From Candidatus Rubrivivax defluviihabitans (GTDB taxonomy: Bacteria > Pseudomonadota > Gammaproteobacteria > Burkholderiales > Burkholderiaceae_C), in the NCBI GenBank assembly GCA_016709385.1, contig JADJMW010000025.1, positions 1 through 64,000 on the forward strand: a DNA stretch of 64,000 bases. The letters run 5' to 3'. Every line of letters begins with the position of its first letter. Position 1 is the first letter of the stretch. Both the position numbers and the translations under genes were made by a program. Positions 25,507 through 34,151 of the stretch are shown here, in pieces. A model generated the notes under the pieces. That model saw only the letters and a program-made list of their open reading frames with translations, had not been told where the DNA came from and made no database searches.

Positions 25507-26594
25507 TGTCTGCCGCCCCCGAAAGCCGCCGCGTCGATCTGGCCCGCGTCACGCTGGGCGTGCTGCTCATCGGCGGACTGCTGTTCACCACGTTCTGGAT
25601 CGTGCGGCCCTTCCTGGGCCCGCTGATCTGGGCCACGATGCTGGTGGTGGCGAGCTGGCCGCTGATGCAGCGAGCGCAGCGGCTGCTGTGGGGCCGGCGC
25701 GCGCTGGCGGTGCTGGTGATGACGCTGGCGCTGTTGCTGCTCTTCGTGGTGCCGGTGGCGCTGGCCATCGTGACCATCGTCGACAACGTCGACCGCCTGA
25801 CGGTGTGGGCGCAGATAGCGCGCGATTTCCACGTGCCCGAGGTGCCGCCGACCTGGCTGGTGAAGCTGCCGCTGGTGGGCGACTCGATTGCCACGGCCTG
25901 GGTGCAGGGCACATCGCTGGGCCTGCGCGATTTGTTGCCCCGCTTGATGCCCTATGCCGACGACGCCACACGCTGGTTCGTGGGCCAGGTCGGCGGCTTT
26001 GGCCTGCTGATGTTCCAGTTCCTGCTCACGGTGGTGATCGCCGCGGTGATGTATGCGTCGGGCGAGTTCGCAGCCACGCTGGCGCGCAAGACGGCGCGCC
26101 GCGTCGGCGGCGAGCGCGCCGTCGGCGCGGTTGATCTGGCCGGAGGTGCCATCCGCGGCGTGGCTCTCGGCGTGGGCGTCACGGCGCTGGTGCAGTCGCT
26201 GCTCGGTGGCCTGGGCCTGGCGGTGGCGGGCGTGCCCGGGGCCGGGCTGCTGACGGCGGTGATGTTCATGCTGTGCATTGCCCAGATCGGGCCGTTTCCG
26301 GTGCTGCTGCTGGCCGTGGTCTGGGTCTTCTGGAGCGGCGACACCACCTGGGGCGTGGTGCTGGCGATCTGGTCGCTGGTGGTCGGCACGCTGGACAACG
26401 TCCTGCGCCCGGTGCTCATCCGCATGGGCGCTGACCTGCCGCTGCTGCTGATCTTCGCCGGCGTCATCGGCGGCCTGCTGTCCTTCGGCCTGGTGGGCAT
26501 CTTCGTCGGCCCGGTGATCCTGGCCGTGGCCTACACGCTGCTCGTGGCCTGGGTCGACGACACCGGCCCCGAGGCGCCGGAGTGGCGCGACTGA
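25506..26594 (+). CDS. AI-2E family transporter (YdiK/PerM type)
   Basis: 362 residues, eight predicted membrane helices with the large soluble region between helices 3 and 4. Start and preceding stop share a base (TGATG). Signature sequences: IVRPFLGPLIWATMLVVASWPLM (residues 27-49), GGAIRGVALGVGVTALVQSLLGGLGLAVAGVPGA, and FVGPVILAVAYTLLVAW near the end. The family exports diverse small molecules, autoinducer-2 or ions; substrate unknown. Translationally coupled to the DUF3299 gene, so it may be part of the same transcript without being part of the same function. Confidence 0.88.
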   Translation: MSAAPESRRVDLARVTLGVLLIGGLLFTTFWIVRPFLGPLIWATMLVVASWPLMQRAQRLLWGRRALAVLVMTLALLLLFVVPVALAIVTIVDNVDRLTVWAQIARDFHVPEVPPTWLVKLPLVGDSIATAWVQGTSLGLRDLLPRLMPYADDATRWFVGQVGGFGLLMFQFLLTVVIAAVMYASGEFAATLARKTARRVGGERAVGAVDLAGGAIRGVALGVGVTALVQSLLGGLGLAVAGVPGAGLLTAVMFMLCIAQIGPFPVLLLAVVWVFWSGDTTWGVVLAIWSLVVGTLDNVLRPVLIRMGADLPLLLIFAGVIGGLLSFGLVGIFVGPVILAVAYTLLVAWVDDTGPEAPEWRD

Positions 26595-26600
26595 GGCCGT

Positions 26601-27143
26601 TCAGCCGCCGCGCTGCTTCAGCCGCCGGTGGCGCACGGCGCCGAGAATGCCGCGCAGGATGTCCAGCGGCGGCGGCGGGCAACCAGGAATGACGGCGTCC
26701 ACCGGGATGACGTTGGCCACGCGGCCGCAGCTGGCATAACTCTCGCCGAAGACGCCGCCGTCGCAGCCGCAGTCGCCCACCGCCACCACCAGCCGCGGCT
26801 CGGGCGTGGCATCGTAGGTGCGGCGCAGCGCTTCCTCCATGTGGCGCGATACCGGCCCGGTGACGAGCAGCAGGTCGGCATGGCGCGGGCTGGCGACGAA
26901 CTTGATGCCCAGCCCTTCGAGGTTGTAGACGGGGTTGTTGACGGCGTGGATTTCCAGTTCGCAGCCATTGCACGAACCGGCGTCGACCTGGCGGATGGTG
27001 AGCGCCTGGCCGAGGATGTCGAGGATCTCGCGCTGGATGCGGTGCGCCGCCGCGGCGTCCGCTGCGGCTGTGGCGGACGCGGTTGCCGGCAGCGGCTCGG
27101 TGACGCTGCCGGTGCGGACGATCTGGCGGAGGATGTGCCACAT
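26601..27143 (-). CDS. HyfI/NuoB-like [4Fe-4S] subunit of a hydrogenase-4-related complex
   Basis: 180-residue peripheral subunit carrying the cluster nearest the active-site position. After a variable Ala-rich N-terminus, VDAGSCNGCELEIHAVNNPVYNLEGLGIKFVASPRHADLLLVTGPVSRHMEEALRRTYDATP (about residues 53-115) and VAVGDCGCDGGVFGESYASCGRV, then VIPVDAVIPGCPPPPLDILRGIL. The CxxC and later cysteines that hold the proximal cluster are all present. Last gene of the operon, one base after the large-subunit stop. In formate hydrogenlyase or hydrogenase-4 this protein is HycG/HyfI; here the partner large subunit lacks nickel ligands. Confidence 0.9.
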   Translation of the reverse strand: MWHILRQIVRTGSVTEPLPATASATAAADAAAAHRIQREILDILGQALTIRQVDAGSCNGCELEIHAVNNPVYNLEGLGIKFVASPRHADLLLVTGPVSRHMEEALRRTYDATPEPRLVVAVGDCGCDGGVFGESYASCGRVANVIPVDAVIPGCPPPPLDILRGILGAVRHRRLKQRGG

Positions 27144-28694
27144 CTAGAGGTCGTGTCCCGAATAGCTGAGGTTGAAGGACTTGTTGATGAGCGGGAAGTC
27201 CGGAACGATGTTGCCCATGATGGCGTGTTCCAGCACCGGCCAGTTCTGCCATGACGGGTCGTGCGCATGGCAGCGCCGGATGCGGCCGTCGGCCGTGGTT
27301 TCCAGCGCCACCAGCACCTCGCCGCGCCAGCCCTCCACCCAGCCGGCGCCTTGGGCGTCGGCGGCGGGTGCGGCAGGATCGGCGTGCACGGCACCGGCCG
27401 GCAGCGCAGCGCACAGCTCGCGGATCAGCCGCAGCGATTCGAAGACCTCGTCGAAGCGCACCGCCACGCGGGCCGCCACGTCACCCGTGTCGCTGCCGGC
27501 CCGGCGCGGCTGCAGGCGGTCGTAGGGTGGCCAGGGCTGGTCGCAGCGCAGGTCGCGGGCCTGCCCGCTGGCGCGGCCGGCCAGGCCGGTGAGGCCGAGC
27601 CTTAGCGCCAGCTCGGGCAGCACTCGGCCGGTGGTCATGAAGCGGTCCTGCAGACCGGCATGTTCGTCGTACACCTGGCGCAGACGGCGCACCTGGAGCT
27701 CGATCAGATCGCACTGGCGGGCGATGGCTTCGGCTTGCCCGGCCGCCAGGTCGGCCGCCACGCCGCCGGGCACCACCGCGTCCATCATGAAGCGGTGGCC
27801 GAAGGCCTCGCCCGAGCGGCGCTGCCAGTCCTCGCGCAGGCGCGAGAACTGCGCCAGGCCGAAACCCAGGGCGGCGTCGTTGCCCAGGGCGCCCAGGTCG
27901 CCCAGGTGGTTGGCCACGCGCTCGCGCTCGAGCATCAAGGCCCGCAGCCAGAGCGCGCGCTCCGGCACGGCCGTGCGCCAGGCCGACTCCAGCGCCATCG
28001 CGTAGGCCCAGGCATAGGCCACCGTGGAATCGCCCGAGATGCGCCCGGCCAGGCGATGCGCCTGCAGCGGCGGCAGTTCGGTGAAGCGGCGTTCGATGCC
28101 CTTGTGCACATAGCCCAGGTGCTGTTCCAGCTTCAGCACCTTCTCGCCCACCACCGAGAAGCGGAAATGCCCGGGCTCGATGATGCCGGCGTGCACCGGG
28201 CCGACCGCGATCTCGTGCACGCCTTCGCCTTGCACGCGCACGAAGGCGTAGTCGGCGGGCAGCGTGCCGGTGGGCGCGGGCGGCTCGCCTTGCTGCAGCG
28301 GTGGCCGGCCGGTCCACACGCCGTGGTCCAGCCAGGGGCGGTGGTCGGGGTGGCCGTGGGCGCGCAGCCCGGACAGGTCGGCCATGGCGCGCTGCATGCG
28401 ACCGGCGGCGGGGAAAAGTTGTGCCAGGTCAGGGAAGGTCGCCGCGTTGGCCTGCAGCGGCAGTTCCAGCCACAGCAGGCCCTCGGGCAACGCGAAGGCG
28501 GCGCAGGCCACGTGGCCGGCAGCGCCGGCCTCGCAGGCGTGGCGGTCCACGCCCCACATCGAGACCAGGCGCGCGCCGGACTCGGCCGCGGCGCGTGCCA
28601 CCTGGGCCCAGCCCAGGGCGTCGGTGCTGGCGTGCCAGACCGGCAGCGGGGCGGGCAGCCGCTGCGCGTTCAGGCCGGAGAGGGACAGCAGCAT
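27144..28694 (-). CDS. HyfG/NuoCD-like large subunit without the nickel-binding cysteines
   Basis: 516 residues, a fused NuoC-like N-terminal part and a NuoD/hydrogenase large-subunit-like part. Recognisable: AVGPVHAGIIEPGHFRFSVVGEKVLKLEQHLGYVHKGIERRF (residues 163-204), LERERVANHLGDLGALGNDAALGFG, RFMMDAVVPGG. In true group 4 [NiFe] hydrogenases an R-x-C-x-x-C motif follows the KGIE block and DPCxxC ends the protein. Here the first is GRISGDSTVAYA and the C-terminus is SFNLSYSGHDL, so both cysteine pairs are missing. The protein cannot bind NiFe and must work like complex I NuoD or another quinone- or acceptor-reactive form. Confidence 0.88.
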   Translation of the reverse strand: MLLSLSGLNAQRLPAPLPVWHASTDALGWAQVARAAAESGARLVSMWGVDRHACEAGAAGHVACAAFALPEGLLWLELPLQANAATFPDLAQLFPAAGRMQRAMADLSGLRAHGHPDHRPWLDHGVWTGRPPLQQGEPPAPTGTLPADYAFVRVQGEGVHEIAVGPVHAGIIEPGHFRFSVVGEKVLKLEQHLGYVHKGIERRFTELPPLQAHRLAGRISGDSTVAYAWAYAMALESAWRTAVPERALWLRALMLERERVANHLGDLGALGNDAALGFGLAQFSRLREDWQRRSGEAFGHRFMMDAVVPGGVAADLAAGQAEAIARQCDLIELQVRRLRQVYDEHAGLQDRFMTTGRVLPELALRLGLTGLAGRASGQARDLRCDQPWPPYDRLQPRRAGSDTGDVAARVAVRFDEVFESLRLIRELCAALPAGAVHADPAAPAADAQGAGWVEGWRGEVLVALETTADGRIRRCHAHDPSWQNWPVLEHAIMGNIVPDFPLINKSFNLSYSGHDL

Positions 28695-28698
28695 GGTC

Positions 28699-30171
28699 TC
28701 ATTGCCCCAGCATGGCCGCCGCCTGGCGGTACCAGGTGTCGAGGTAGGGCGGGATGTACAGACCCAGCATCAGCCCCAGCGCCAGGTGCACGAAGACCGG
28801 CAGCAGCGCCGGCGGGTGCGCCAGCGGCCTGACATTGGTTTCGCCGAAGACCATGGGCTGCACGCGGCTGAACACCGAGGCGAAGGCCACGCCCAGCGCC
28901 AGCAGCAGGAAAGGCGTGGCCCAGGGGTGTTCGCGCATGGCGGTGGTGACGATGAGGAATTCGCTGGCGAAGACGCCGAACGGCGGCATGCCCAGGATCG
29001 CCAGCGTGCCCAGCATCAGCCCCCAGCCGACGGTGGGGCTGACGCGCATGAGGCCGCGGATGCCGTCCATCAGCTGCGTGCCGGCCTTCTGCGTGGCATG
29101 GCCGACGGCGAAGAAGATGGCCGACTTGATGAGCGAATGCACCGTCATGTGCAGCAGCCCGGCATAGCTGGCGATCGGCCCGCCCATGCCGAAGGCGAAG
29201 GTCATCAGCCCCATGTGCTCGATGGACGAATACGCGAACATGCGCTTCACGTCCTTCTGGCGGATGAGGAAGAACACCGCCGCCACCACCGACAGCAGCC
29301 CGAAGCCCATCATCAGCCGGCCCGACAGATCGCTGCTGCCTAAAGCGCCGTCGGTCAGCACCTTGCAGCGCAAGACGGCATACAGCGCCACGTTCAGCAG
29401 CAGGCCGGAGAGCACCGCCGACACCGGCGTCGGGCCCTCGGCGTGGGCGTCGGGCAGCCAGTTGTGCACCGGCACCAGGCCGACCTTGGTGCCGTAGCCG
29501 ATGAACAGGAAGGCGAAGGCCAGCGTGATGATGTTCGGGTCGAGCTGGGCCTTCACCTGGTCCAGGTGCGTCCACAGCAGCGCGCCGCCTTCCGGGCCCA
29601 GCACGCGCTCGGCCGCCATGTACAGCAGCACGGTGCCGAACAAGGCCTGCGCGATGCCCACACCGCAGAGGATGAAATATTTCCACGCCGCTTCCAGGCT
29701 GGCCGCCGTGCGGTAGACGCTGACGAGCAGCACGGTGCTCAGCGTGGCCGCTTCCATGGCCACCCACACCAGTCCCAGGTTGTTGGTGGTCAGCGCCAGC
29801 AGCATGGTGAAGCTGAACAGCTGGTACATGCTGTGGTACAGCCGCAGCCGCGGCGGCGTCATCTTGCCGTGGTCGCGCTCCACGCGCATGTAGGGGCGCG
29901 AGAAGATCGCCGTCGTCAGGCCCACGAAGGCCGTGAGCGTGACCAGGAAGACGTTGAGCGGGTCGATGTAGAACTCTTCCGCCCACATCAGCATCGGGCC
30001 GCCGGCGACGACCTGCACGGTGAGCACGCAGGCCGCGGCGAAGGTGGCGGCACTGAAGGCGACGTTGATGTCGCGTGCGCCGTCGCGGTGGCCCAGCAGG
30101 CCCAGCACCAGGCCGCCGAGCAGCGGCGAGCCGAGCAGGAAGGCCAGGGCGTTGATCTCGAAGCCGGCCAC
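28699..30171 (-). CDS. HyfF/NuoN-like proton-pumping membrane subunit
   Basis: 490 residues with about 14 membrane helices; antiporter-like (NuoN/MnhD) subunit. Conserved pump elements: Glu in VWVAMEAATLSTVLLVSVYR (residues 133-152) on helix 5, and Lys in GYGTKVGLVPVHNWLPDAHAEGPTPVSAVLSGLLLN (residues 231-266), followed by KRMFAYSSIEHMG. It would translocate protons or sodium as the complex reacts. One base separates it from hyfE upstream and four from hyfG downstream. Confidence 0.92.
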   Translation of the reverse strand: MAGFEINALAFLLGSPLLGGLVLGLLGHRDGARDINVAFSAATFAAACVLTVQVVAGGPMLMWAEEFYIDPLNVFLVTLTAFVGLTTAIFSRPYMRVERDHGKMTPPRLRLYHSMYQLFSFTMLLALTTNNLGLVWVAMEAATLSTVLLVSVYRTAASLEAAWKYFILCGVGIAQALFGTVLLYMAAERVLGPEGGALLWTHLDQVKAQLDPNIITLAFAFLFIGYGTKVGLVPVHNWLPDAHAEGPTPVSAVLSGLLLNVALYAVLRCKVLTDGALGSSDLSGRLMMGFGLLSVVAAVFFLIRQKDVKRMFAYSSIEHMGLMTFAFGMGGPIASYAGLLHMTVHSLIKSAIFFAVGHATQKAGTQLMDGIRGLMRVSPTVGWGLMLGTLAILGMPPFGVFASEFLIVTTAMREHPWATPFLLLALGVAFASVFSRVQPMVFGETNVRPLAHPPALLPVFVHLALGLMLGLYIPPYLDTWYRQAAAMLGQ

Positions 30172-30172
30172 C

Positions 30173-30832
30173 TCAGTCTTCCTTCAGCTTTTCAAGATGG
30201 CGGATGTCGAGACTGTCGAACTGCTCGCGGATCTGGAACATGAAGACACCCAGGATCAGCACGCCGATCAGCACGTCCAGCGCGATGCCGAACTCCACCA
30301 CCATGGGCATGCCGTAGGTGGCCGAGGTGGCGGCAAAGAAGAGGCCGTTCTCCATGGCCAGGAAGCCGATCACCTGCGGCACCGCCTTGGCGCGCGTGAT
30401 CATCATCAGGAACGACAGCAGCACGCAGGCCAGCGCAATGCCCAGCGTGCCGCTGGCCAGCTTCGACGACAGTGCCGAGATCGGCAGCGCCAGGTTGAAG
30501 GCGAAGATGACGACGCCGATGCCGATGAGCATGATGGTCGGGATGTTGAGCAGCGTCTCCACGTCCCAGCGGATGCCCAGGCGGTCGATCACGCGGTGCA
30601 GCAGCCAGGGAATGAGCAGCACCTTCAGCAGCAGCGTCAGGCCGGCCGAGATGTACAGGTGGTGCTGTTCGGTGACGTAGCCAACCACCGCGGTGGCCAG
30701 CGCCAGCGTCACGCCCTGCGCGGTGAAGAGGTGGATCAGCGACAGGATGCGCCGCTGCGAGATCATCGCGAAGGCCAGCATCAGCAGCAGCGCGCCGAGC
30801 AGGTTGACGAATTGGACCAGCAGTTCGCTCAT
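30173..30832 (-). CDS. HyfE-like membrane subunit (NuoK-like)
   Basis: 219 residues, six to seven membrane helices. HyfE proteins combine a NuoK-like part with an extra N-terminal region: NLLGALLLMLAFAMISQRRILSLIHLFTAQGVTLALATAVVGYVTEQHHLYISAGLTLLLKVLLIPWLLHRVIDRLG (residues 9-85), GTLGIALACVLLSFLMMITRAKAVPQVIGFLAMENGLFFAATSATYGMPMVVEFGIALDVLIGVLILGVFMFQI near the end, with the membrane Glu in MENG conserved as in NuoK. A standard position in the order B-C-E-F-G-I. Confidence 0.9.
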   Translation of the reverse strand: MSELLVQFVNLLGALLLMLAFAMISQRRILSLIHLFTAQGVTLALATAVVGYVTEQHHLYISAGLTLLLKVLLIPWLLHRVIDRLGIRWDVETLLNIPTIMLIGIGVVIFAFNLALPISALSSKLASGTLGIALACVLLSFLMMITRAKAVPQVIGFLAMENGLFFAATSATYGMPMVVEFGIALDVLIGVLILGVFMFQIREQFDSLDIRHLEKLKED

Positions 30833-30848
30833 GGCGGGTATGGCGGCG

Positions 30849-31796
30849 TCAGCGGCTCAGCAGCAGCTGCACCAGCATGGCCATCACCGAAAGCAGGAAT
30901 GCCGTGCCCAGGAATTCGGGCACGCGGAAGATGCGCAGCTTGGCGCTCACGGTTTCCAGCAGCGCCAGCAGGAAGCCGCCGACGGCCAGCTTCAGCACCA
31001 GCACCGGCAGCGCCAGCAGCATGGCCAGCGGTTCGTGCGCCTGCGCCACGCCCCAGGGGAAGAACAGCGCCAGTCCGATGCACGAGTAGGCAAACAGCTT
31101 CAGGCTGGCGGCCCACTCGACGAGGGCGAGGTGGCGGCCGGAATATTCCAGGATCAGCGCCTCGTGGATCATGGTCAGTTCCAGGTGCGTGGTCGGGTTG
31201 TCCACCGGGATGCGCGCGTTCTCGGCCAGCGAGACCATGACGAAGGCCACGCCGGCGAAAGCCAGCCCGGGGTAGATGGCCAGTTCGCGATGGGCCAGCG
31301 TCTCGACGATGGTGGTCAGCGAGGTGGAATTCGAGATCAGCGAAGCCGAGAACAGCACCATCAGCAGCGCCGGCTCGGCCAGGAAGCCCACCAGCATCTC
31401 GCGCCGTGCGCCCAGCGTGCCGAAGGCCGTGCCCACGTCCATGGCCGCCAGCGAGATGAAGACACGCGCCAGTGCGAACAGCCCCACCAGCGCAATGGCG
31501 TCGGCCGCCGGGGCCAGCGGCAGGTCGGTGGACAAGGTGGGGATGATCGAACAGGCCAGCACCATGCAGCCGAAGACGACGTAGGGCGCGCTGCGGAACA
31601 GGCGCGACGCATGGTCGGCCACCATCGATTCCTTGTTGAACAGCTTGTGCAGCATGCGGTAGGGCTGCAGCAGGCTGGGCGCACTGCGGTTCTGCAGCCA
31701 GGCGCGCCACTGGTTGATCCAGCCCGTGAGCAGCGGTGCCAGCGCGATGGCCAGCGCGATTTCCAGCAACTGGGACAACAGGCCCGACCAGCTCAC
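30849..31796 (-). CDS. HyfC/NuoH-like membrane subunit
   Basis: 315 residues, eight helices, the subunit that joins the peripheral arm to the membrane arm. Signatures: ALAPLLTGWINQWRAWLQNRSAPSLLQPYRMLHKLF (residues 18-53) and SLAENARIPVDNPTTHLELTMIHEALILEYSGRHLALVEWAASLKLFAYSCIGLALFFPWG, the charged loop that shapes the quinone-chamber entry in complex I and its equivalent in hydrogenase-4. Ten bases after hyfB. The proposed role is coupling electron transfer at HyfG/I to ion pumping. Confidence 0.92.
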   Translation of the reverse strand: MSWSGLLSQLLEIALAIALAPLLTGWINQWRAWLQNRSAPSLLQPYRMLHKLFNKESMVADHASRLFRSAPYVVFGCMVLACSIIPTLSTDLPLAPAADAIALVGLFALARVFISLAAMDVGTAFGTLGARREMLVGFLAEPALLMVLFSASLISNSTSLTTIVETLAHRELAIYPGLAFAGVAFVMVSLAENARIPVDNPTTHLELTMIHEALILEYSGRHLALVEWAASLKLFAYSCIGLALFFPWGVAQAHEPLAMLLALPVLVLKLAVGGFLLALLETVSAKLRIFRVPEFLGTAFLLSVMAMLVQLLLSR

Positions 31797-31806
31797 GCGT
31801 GCGCCC

Positions 31807-33834
31807 TCATTGCACGACCAGCAGCAGCGTCGCCACCAGGGTGACGAAGCTGTACAGCAGGTAGACCGCGATGCGACCCTGCTGCAGCCGGCCGACGACG
31901 CTCGCCATGTGGTTGGCCAGGTCCACCACCGGCAGGTAGAGCCAGTGCCAGAAACGATCTTCCACCGTGACGCGGTAACGCGGCTGCTCGTCGAAAGGCG
32001 TGGGCAGTTCGCGGCGGATCACGAAGAAGGGCTCGAAGATCTGGCGGATGGGCTGGCCGAAACCCTCGGCCGTGTCCTGCATGCGCGCCGTGCCCCACGG
32101 GAAACCGCAGGCCCAGGGCGGGCCGCGGCGCATGCGGCCGTGGTAGAGCCGGCGCACCAGCAAGTAGGCCAGCGCGAAGCAGCCCAGGATGCCGATGAGG
32201 AAGATCACCGGACCGTAGCTGGCCTGCGCCACGCTGCCGGGGGCCAGCAGCCAGCCGCCGCCGGCGGCCACGCGTTCGCCCAGGCCGGCTTGCACCAACT
32301 GCCGCGTGACCGGGTCGATGAGCTGGATGAACTGCACCGGCAGCAGGCCCAGGGCGACGCAGCCCAGGGCCAGCCACGCCATGCCCGCGCGCTCCCAAAG
32401 GCCGGCGTCGTGCGCCTGTGCCAGTCTTTCCTCGCGCGGCTGGCCGAGGAAGATGACGCCGAAGAATTTCACCATCACATAGCCGGCCAGCGCCGCCACC
32501 AGCGCGATGACGGCCGCCACCACCGGGACCAGCATGGTCAGCACCGGCATCGGCAGCCCCGGCGTGAAGAGGAAGCTCTGCAGCAGCAGCCATTCGGCGA
32601 CGAAACCGCCCAGCGGCGGCAGCCCGGCGCTGGCCAGCACGCCCAGCAGCACCAGCCAGCCGACCCAGGGCATGGTGCGGATGAGCCCGCCGAGCTTGCC
32701 CAGGTTGCGTTCCGAGGTGGCGTGCAGCACGCTGCCGGTGCCCAGGAAGAGCAGGCTCTTGAACGCGGCGTGGCTGGCCACGTGGTACAGCGTGGCGGTG
32801 AGCGACAAGGCCGCCATCGGCCACAACTCGAAGCTGGTGAAGATCAGGGTCAGGCCCATGCCCGCGAACAACAGGCCCATGTTCTCGATCGACGAATAGG
32901 CCAGCAGCCGCTTCATGTCGGTCTGCACCGCGGAGAACACCACGCCGTACAGCGCCGTGGCCAGGCCCAGCGCGAGCATCAGCGCGCCCCACCACCACAG
33001 TGGCCCGTGCAGCAGGTCCAGCGACACGCGCAGCAGTCCGTAGATGGCGGTATTGAGCATCACGCCGCTCATCAGCGCCGACACCGGCGACGGCGCTGCC
33101 GGGTGCGCCTCGGGCAGCCACACGTGCAGCGGCAGCACGCCGGCCTTGGCGCCGAAGCCCAGCACCGCGAGCAGGAAGCCCACCGAGGCCCAGAACGGCT
33201 CGAGCCGCTGCGCGCGCATGTTGTCGAAGGTGTAGTCGCCGGTATTGGCCTGCAGCACGCCGAAGCACAGCAGGATGGCGATGGCGCCGATGTGCGCCAT
33301 GGTGATGTACAGGTAGCCCGCGCTGCGCACCTCGGGAATGCGGTGGTTGGCGGTGACGAGGAAGAACGACGACAGCGCCATCGTCTCCCACATCACCATG
33401 AAGGCATAGGCGTCGTCGGCCAGCACCACGCCCACCATGCTGGCCAGGAAGACGTGGTACTCCATGCACAGCAGCCCGGGCGGCGTGCCTTCCCCCTTGC
33501 GGAAGTAGCCGGCGGCGAACACCGAGATGCCGGCCGAGGCGGCGCCGATGACCATCAGGAAATAGGCCGCCAGGCTGTCCAGCCGCAGGTGGAAGGGCAG
33601 CGACGGCAGGCCGATCGGCAGCACCGCCACTTCGGGCGTGTCGCCCAGCGCGCTGACCGCCAGCCCGAACAGCACCAGACCCAGCGCGCCTCCCAGCGGG
33701 AACAGCACCCGCGCCACGAAGGCCAGTCGGCGCAGCGCGGCCACGCCGGCGGCGCCGACCAGCAGCCAGGCGGCCGACACGACCAGGATCCAGTCGATGT
33801 GCAGCAGGGCCTGTGCCGAGGACCCGTTGGCCAT
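31807..33834 (-). CDS. HyfB/NuoL-like proton-pumping membrane subunit
   Basis: 675 residues with about 16 helices, an antiporter-like subunit with a long C-terminal extension. Key positions: Glu in YAFMVMWETMALSSFFLV (residues 124-141), Lys in GFGAKAGVLPLHVWLPEAHPAAPSPVSALMSGVMLNTAIYG, KRLLAYSSIENMGLLFAGMG, and later His/Lys-bearing ASHAAFKSLLFLGTGSVLHATSERNLGKLGGL. The ATG at 33834 was chosen; a GTG two codons earlier overlaps the stop of the ribbon-helix-helix gene. First membrane gene of the set; no ferredoxin-type (HyfA/HyfH) or formate dehydrogenase gene is in the window. Confidence 0.92.
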   Translation of the reverse strand: MANGSSAQALLHIDWILVVSAAWLLVGAAGVAALRRLAFVARVLFPLGGALGLVLFGLAVSALGDTPEVAVLPIGLPSLPFHLRLDSLAAYFLMVIGAASAGISVFAAGYFRKGEGTPPGLLCMEYHVFLASMVGVVLADDAYAFMVMWETMALSSFFLVTANHRIPEVRSAGYLYITMAHIGAIAILLCFGVLQANTGDYTFDNMRAQRLEPFWASVGFLLAVLGFGAKAGVLPLHVWLPEAHPAAPSPVSALMSGVMLNTAIYGLLRVSLDLLHGPLWWWGALMLALGLATALYGVVFSAVQTDMKRLLAYSSIENMGLLFAGMGLTLIFTSFELWPMAALSLTATLYHVASHAAFKSLLFLGTGSVLHATSERNLGKLGGLIRTMPWVGWLVLLGVLASAGLPPLGGFVAEWLLLQSFLFTPGLPMPVLTMLVPVVAAVIALVAALAGYVMVKFFGVIFLGQPREERLAQAHDAGLWERAGMAWLALGCVALGLLPVQFIQLIDPVTRQLVQAGLGERVAAGGGWLLAPGSVAQASYGPVIFLIGILGCFALAYLLVRRLYHGRMRRGPPWACGFPWGTARMQDTAEGFGQPIRQIFEPFFVIRRELPTPFDEQPRYRVTVEDRFWHWLYLPVVDLANHMASVVGRLQQGRIAVYLLYSFVTLVATLLLVVQ

Positions 33835-33836
33835 GG

Positions 33837-34106
33837 TCACCGGCCCCGCCGCTGGGTGCCGGCGGCGCCCGCCCGGGCCTTCGGTCCGGGCGTCGCGGGA
33901 GCTTCGGTCGCTTCGGGCCCGCCGTCCGCCGCCAGGGGCTCGCCGCCGCCGGTTTCGTAGCTCACGCCATGCCGGGCCAGATAGTCGCGGATGAGCTGGC
34001 GCACCACCTGCGAAGGCGTGCGGTCCTGCTGGGCGCACAGCCGCTCGAAGGCGGCCTTCTTGTGCGGGTCGATCAGCAGGGTGAGCCGGGCGGTCTTCAG
34101 TTCCAT
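33837..34106 (-). CDS. Ribbon-helix-helix DNA-binding protein heading the hyf-like operon
   Basis: 89 residues. Residues 1-46 (MELKTARLTLLIDPHKKAAFERLCAQQDRTPSQVVRQLIRDYLARHG) are a CopG/Arc-type ribbon-helix-helix: a basic first strand followed by two helices. The rest is a Pro/Ala/Gly-rich disordered tail. Its stop lies three bases before the hyfB ATG, so it is co-transcribed and is a candidate autoregulator of the complex. It could also be an orphan antitoxin-like protein, but no toxin gene adjoins it. Confidence 0.75.
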   Translation of the reverse strand: MELKTARLTLLIDPHKKAAFERLCAQQDRTPSQVVRQLIRDYLARHGVSYETGGGEPLAADGGPEATEAPATPGPKARAGAAGTQRRGR

Positions 34107-34151
34107 CGCGCTCTGCCGGTTGGGGTGACTCCGGGGCTCGCGCTGGCCATG

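Noticed and set aside
27144..28694. A functional [NiFe]-hydrogenase large subunit
   Set aside because: Neither of the two cysteine pairs that hold nickel is present.
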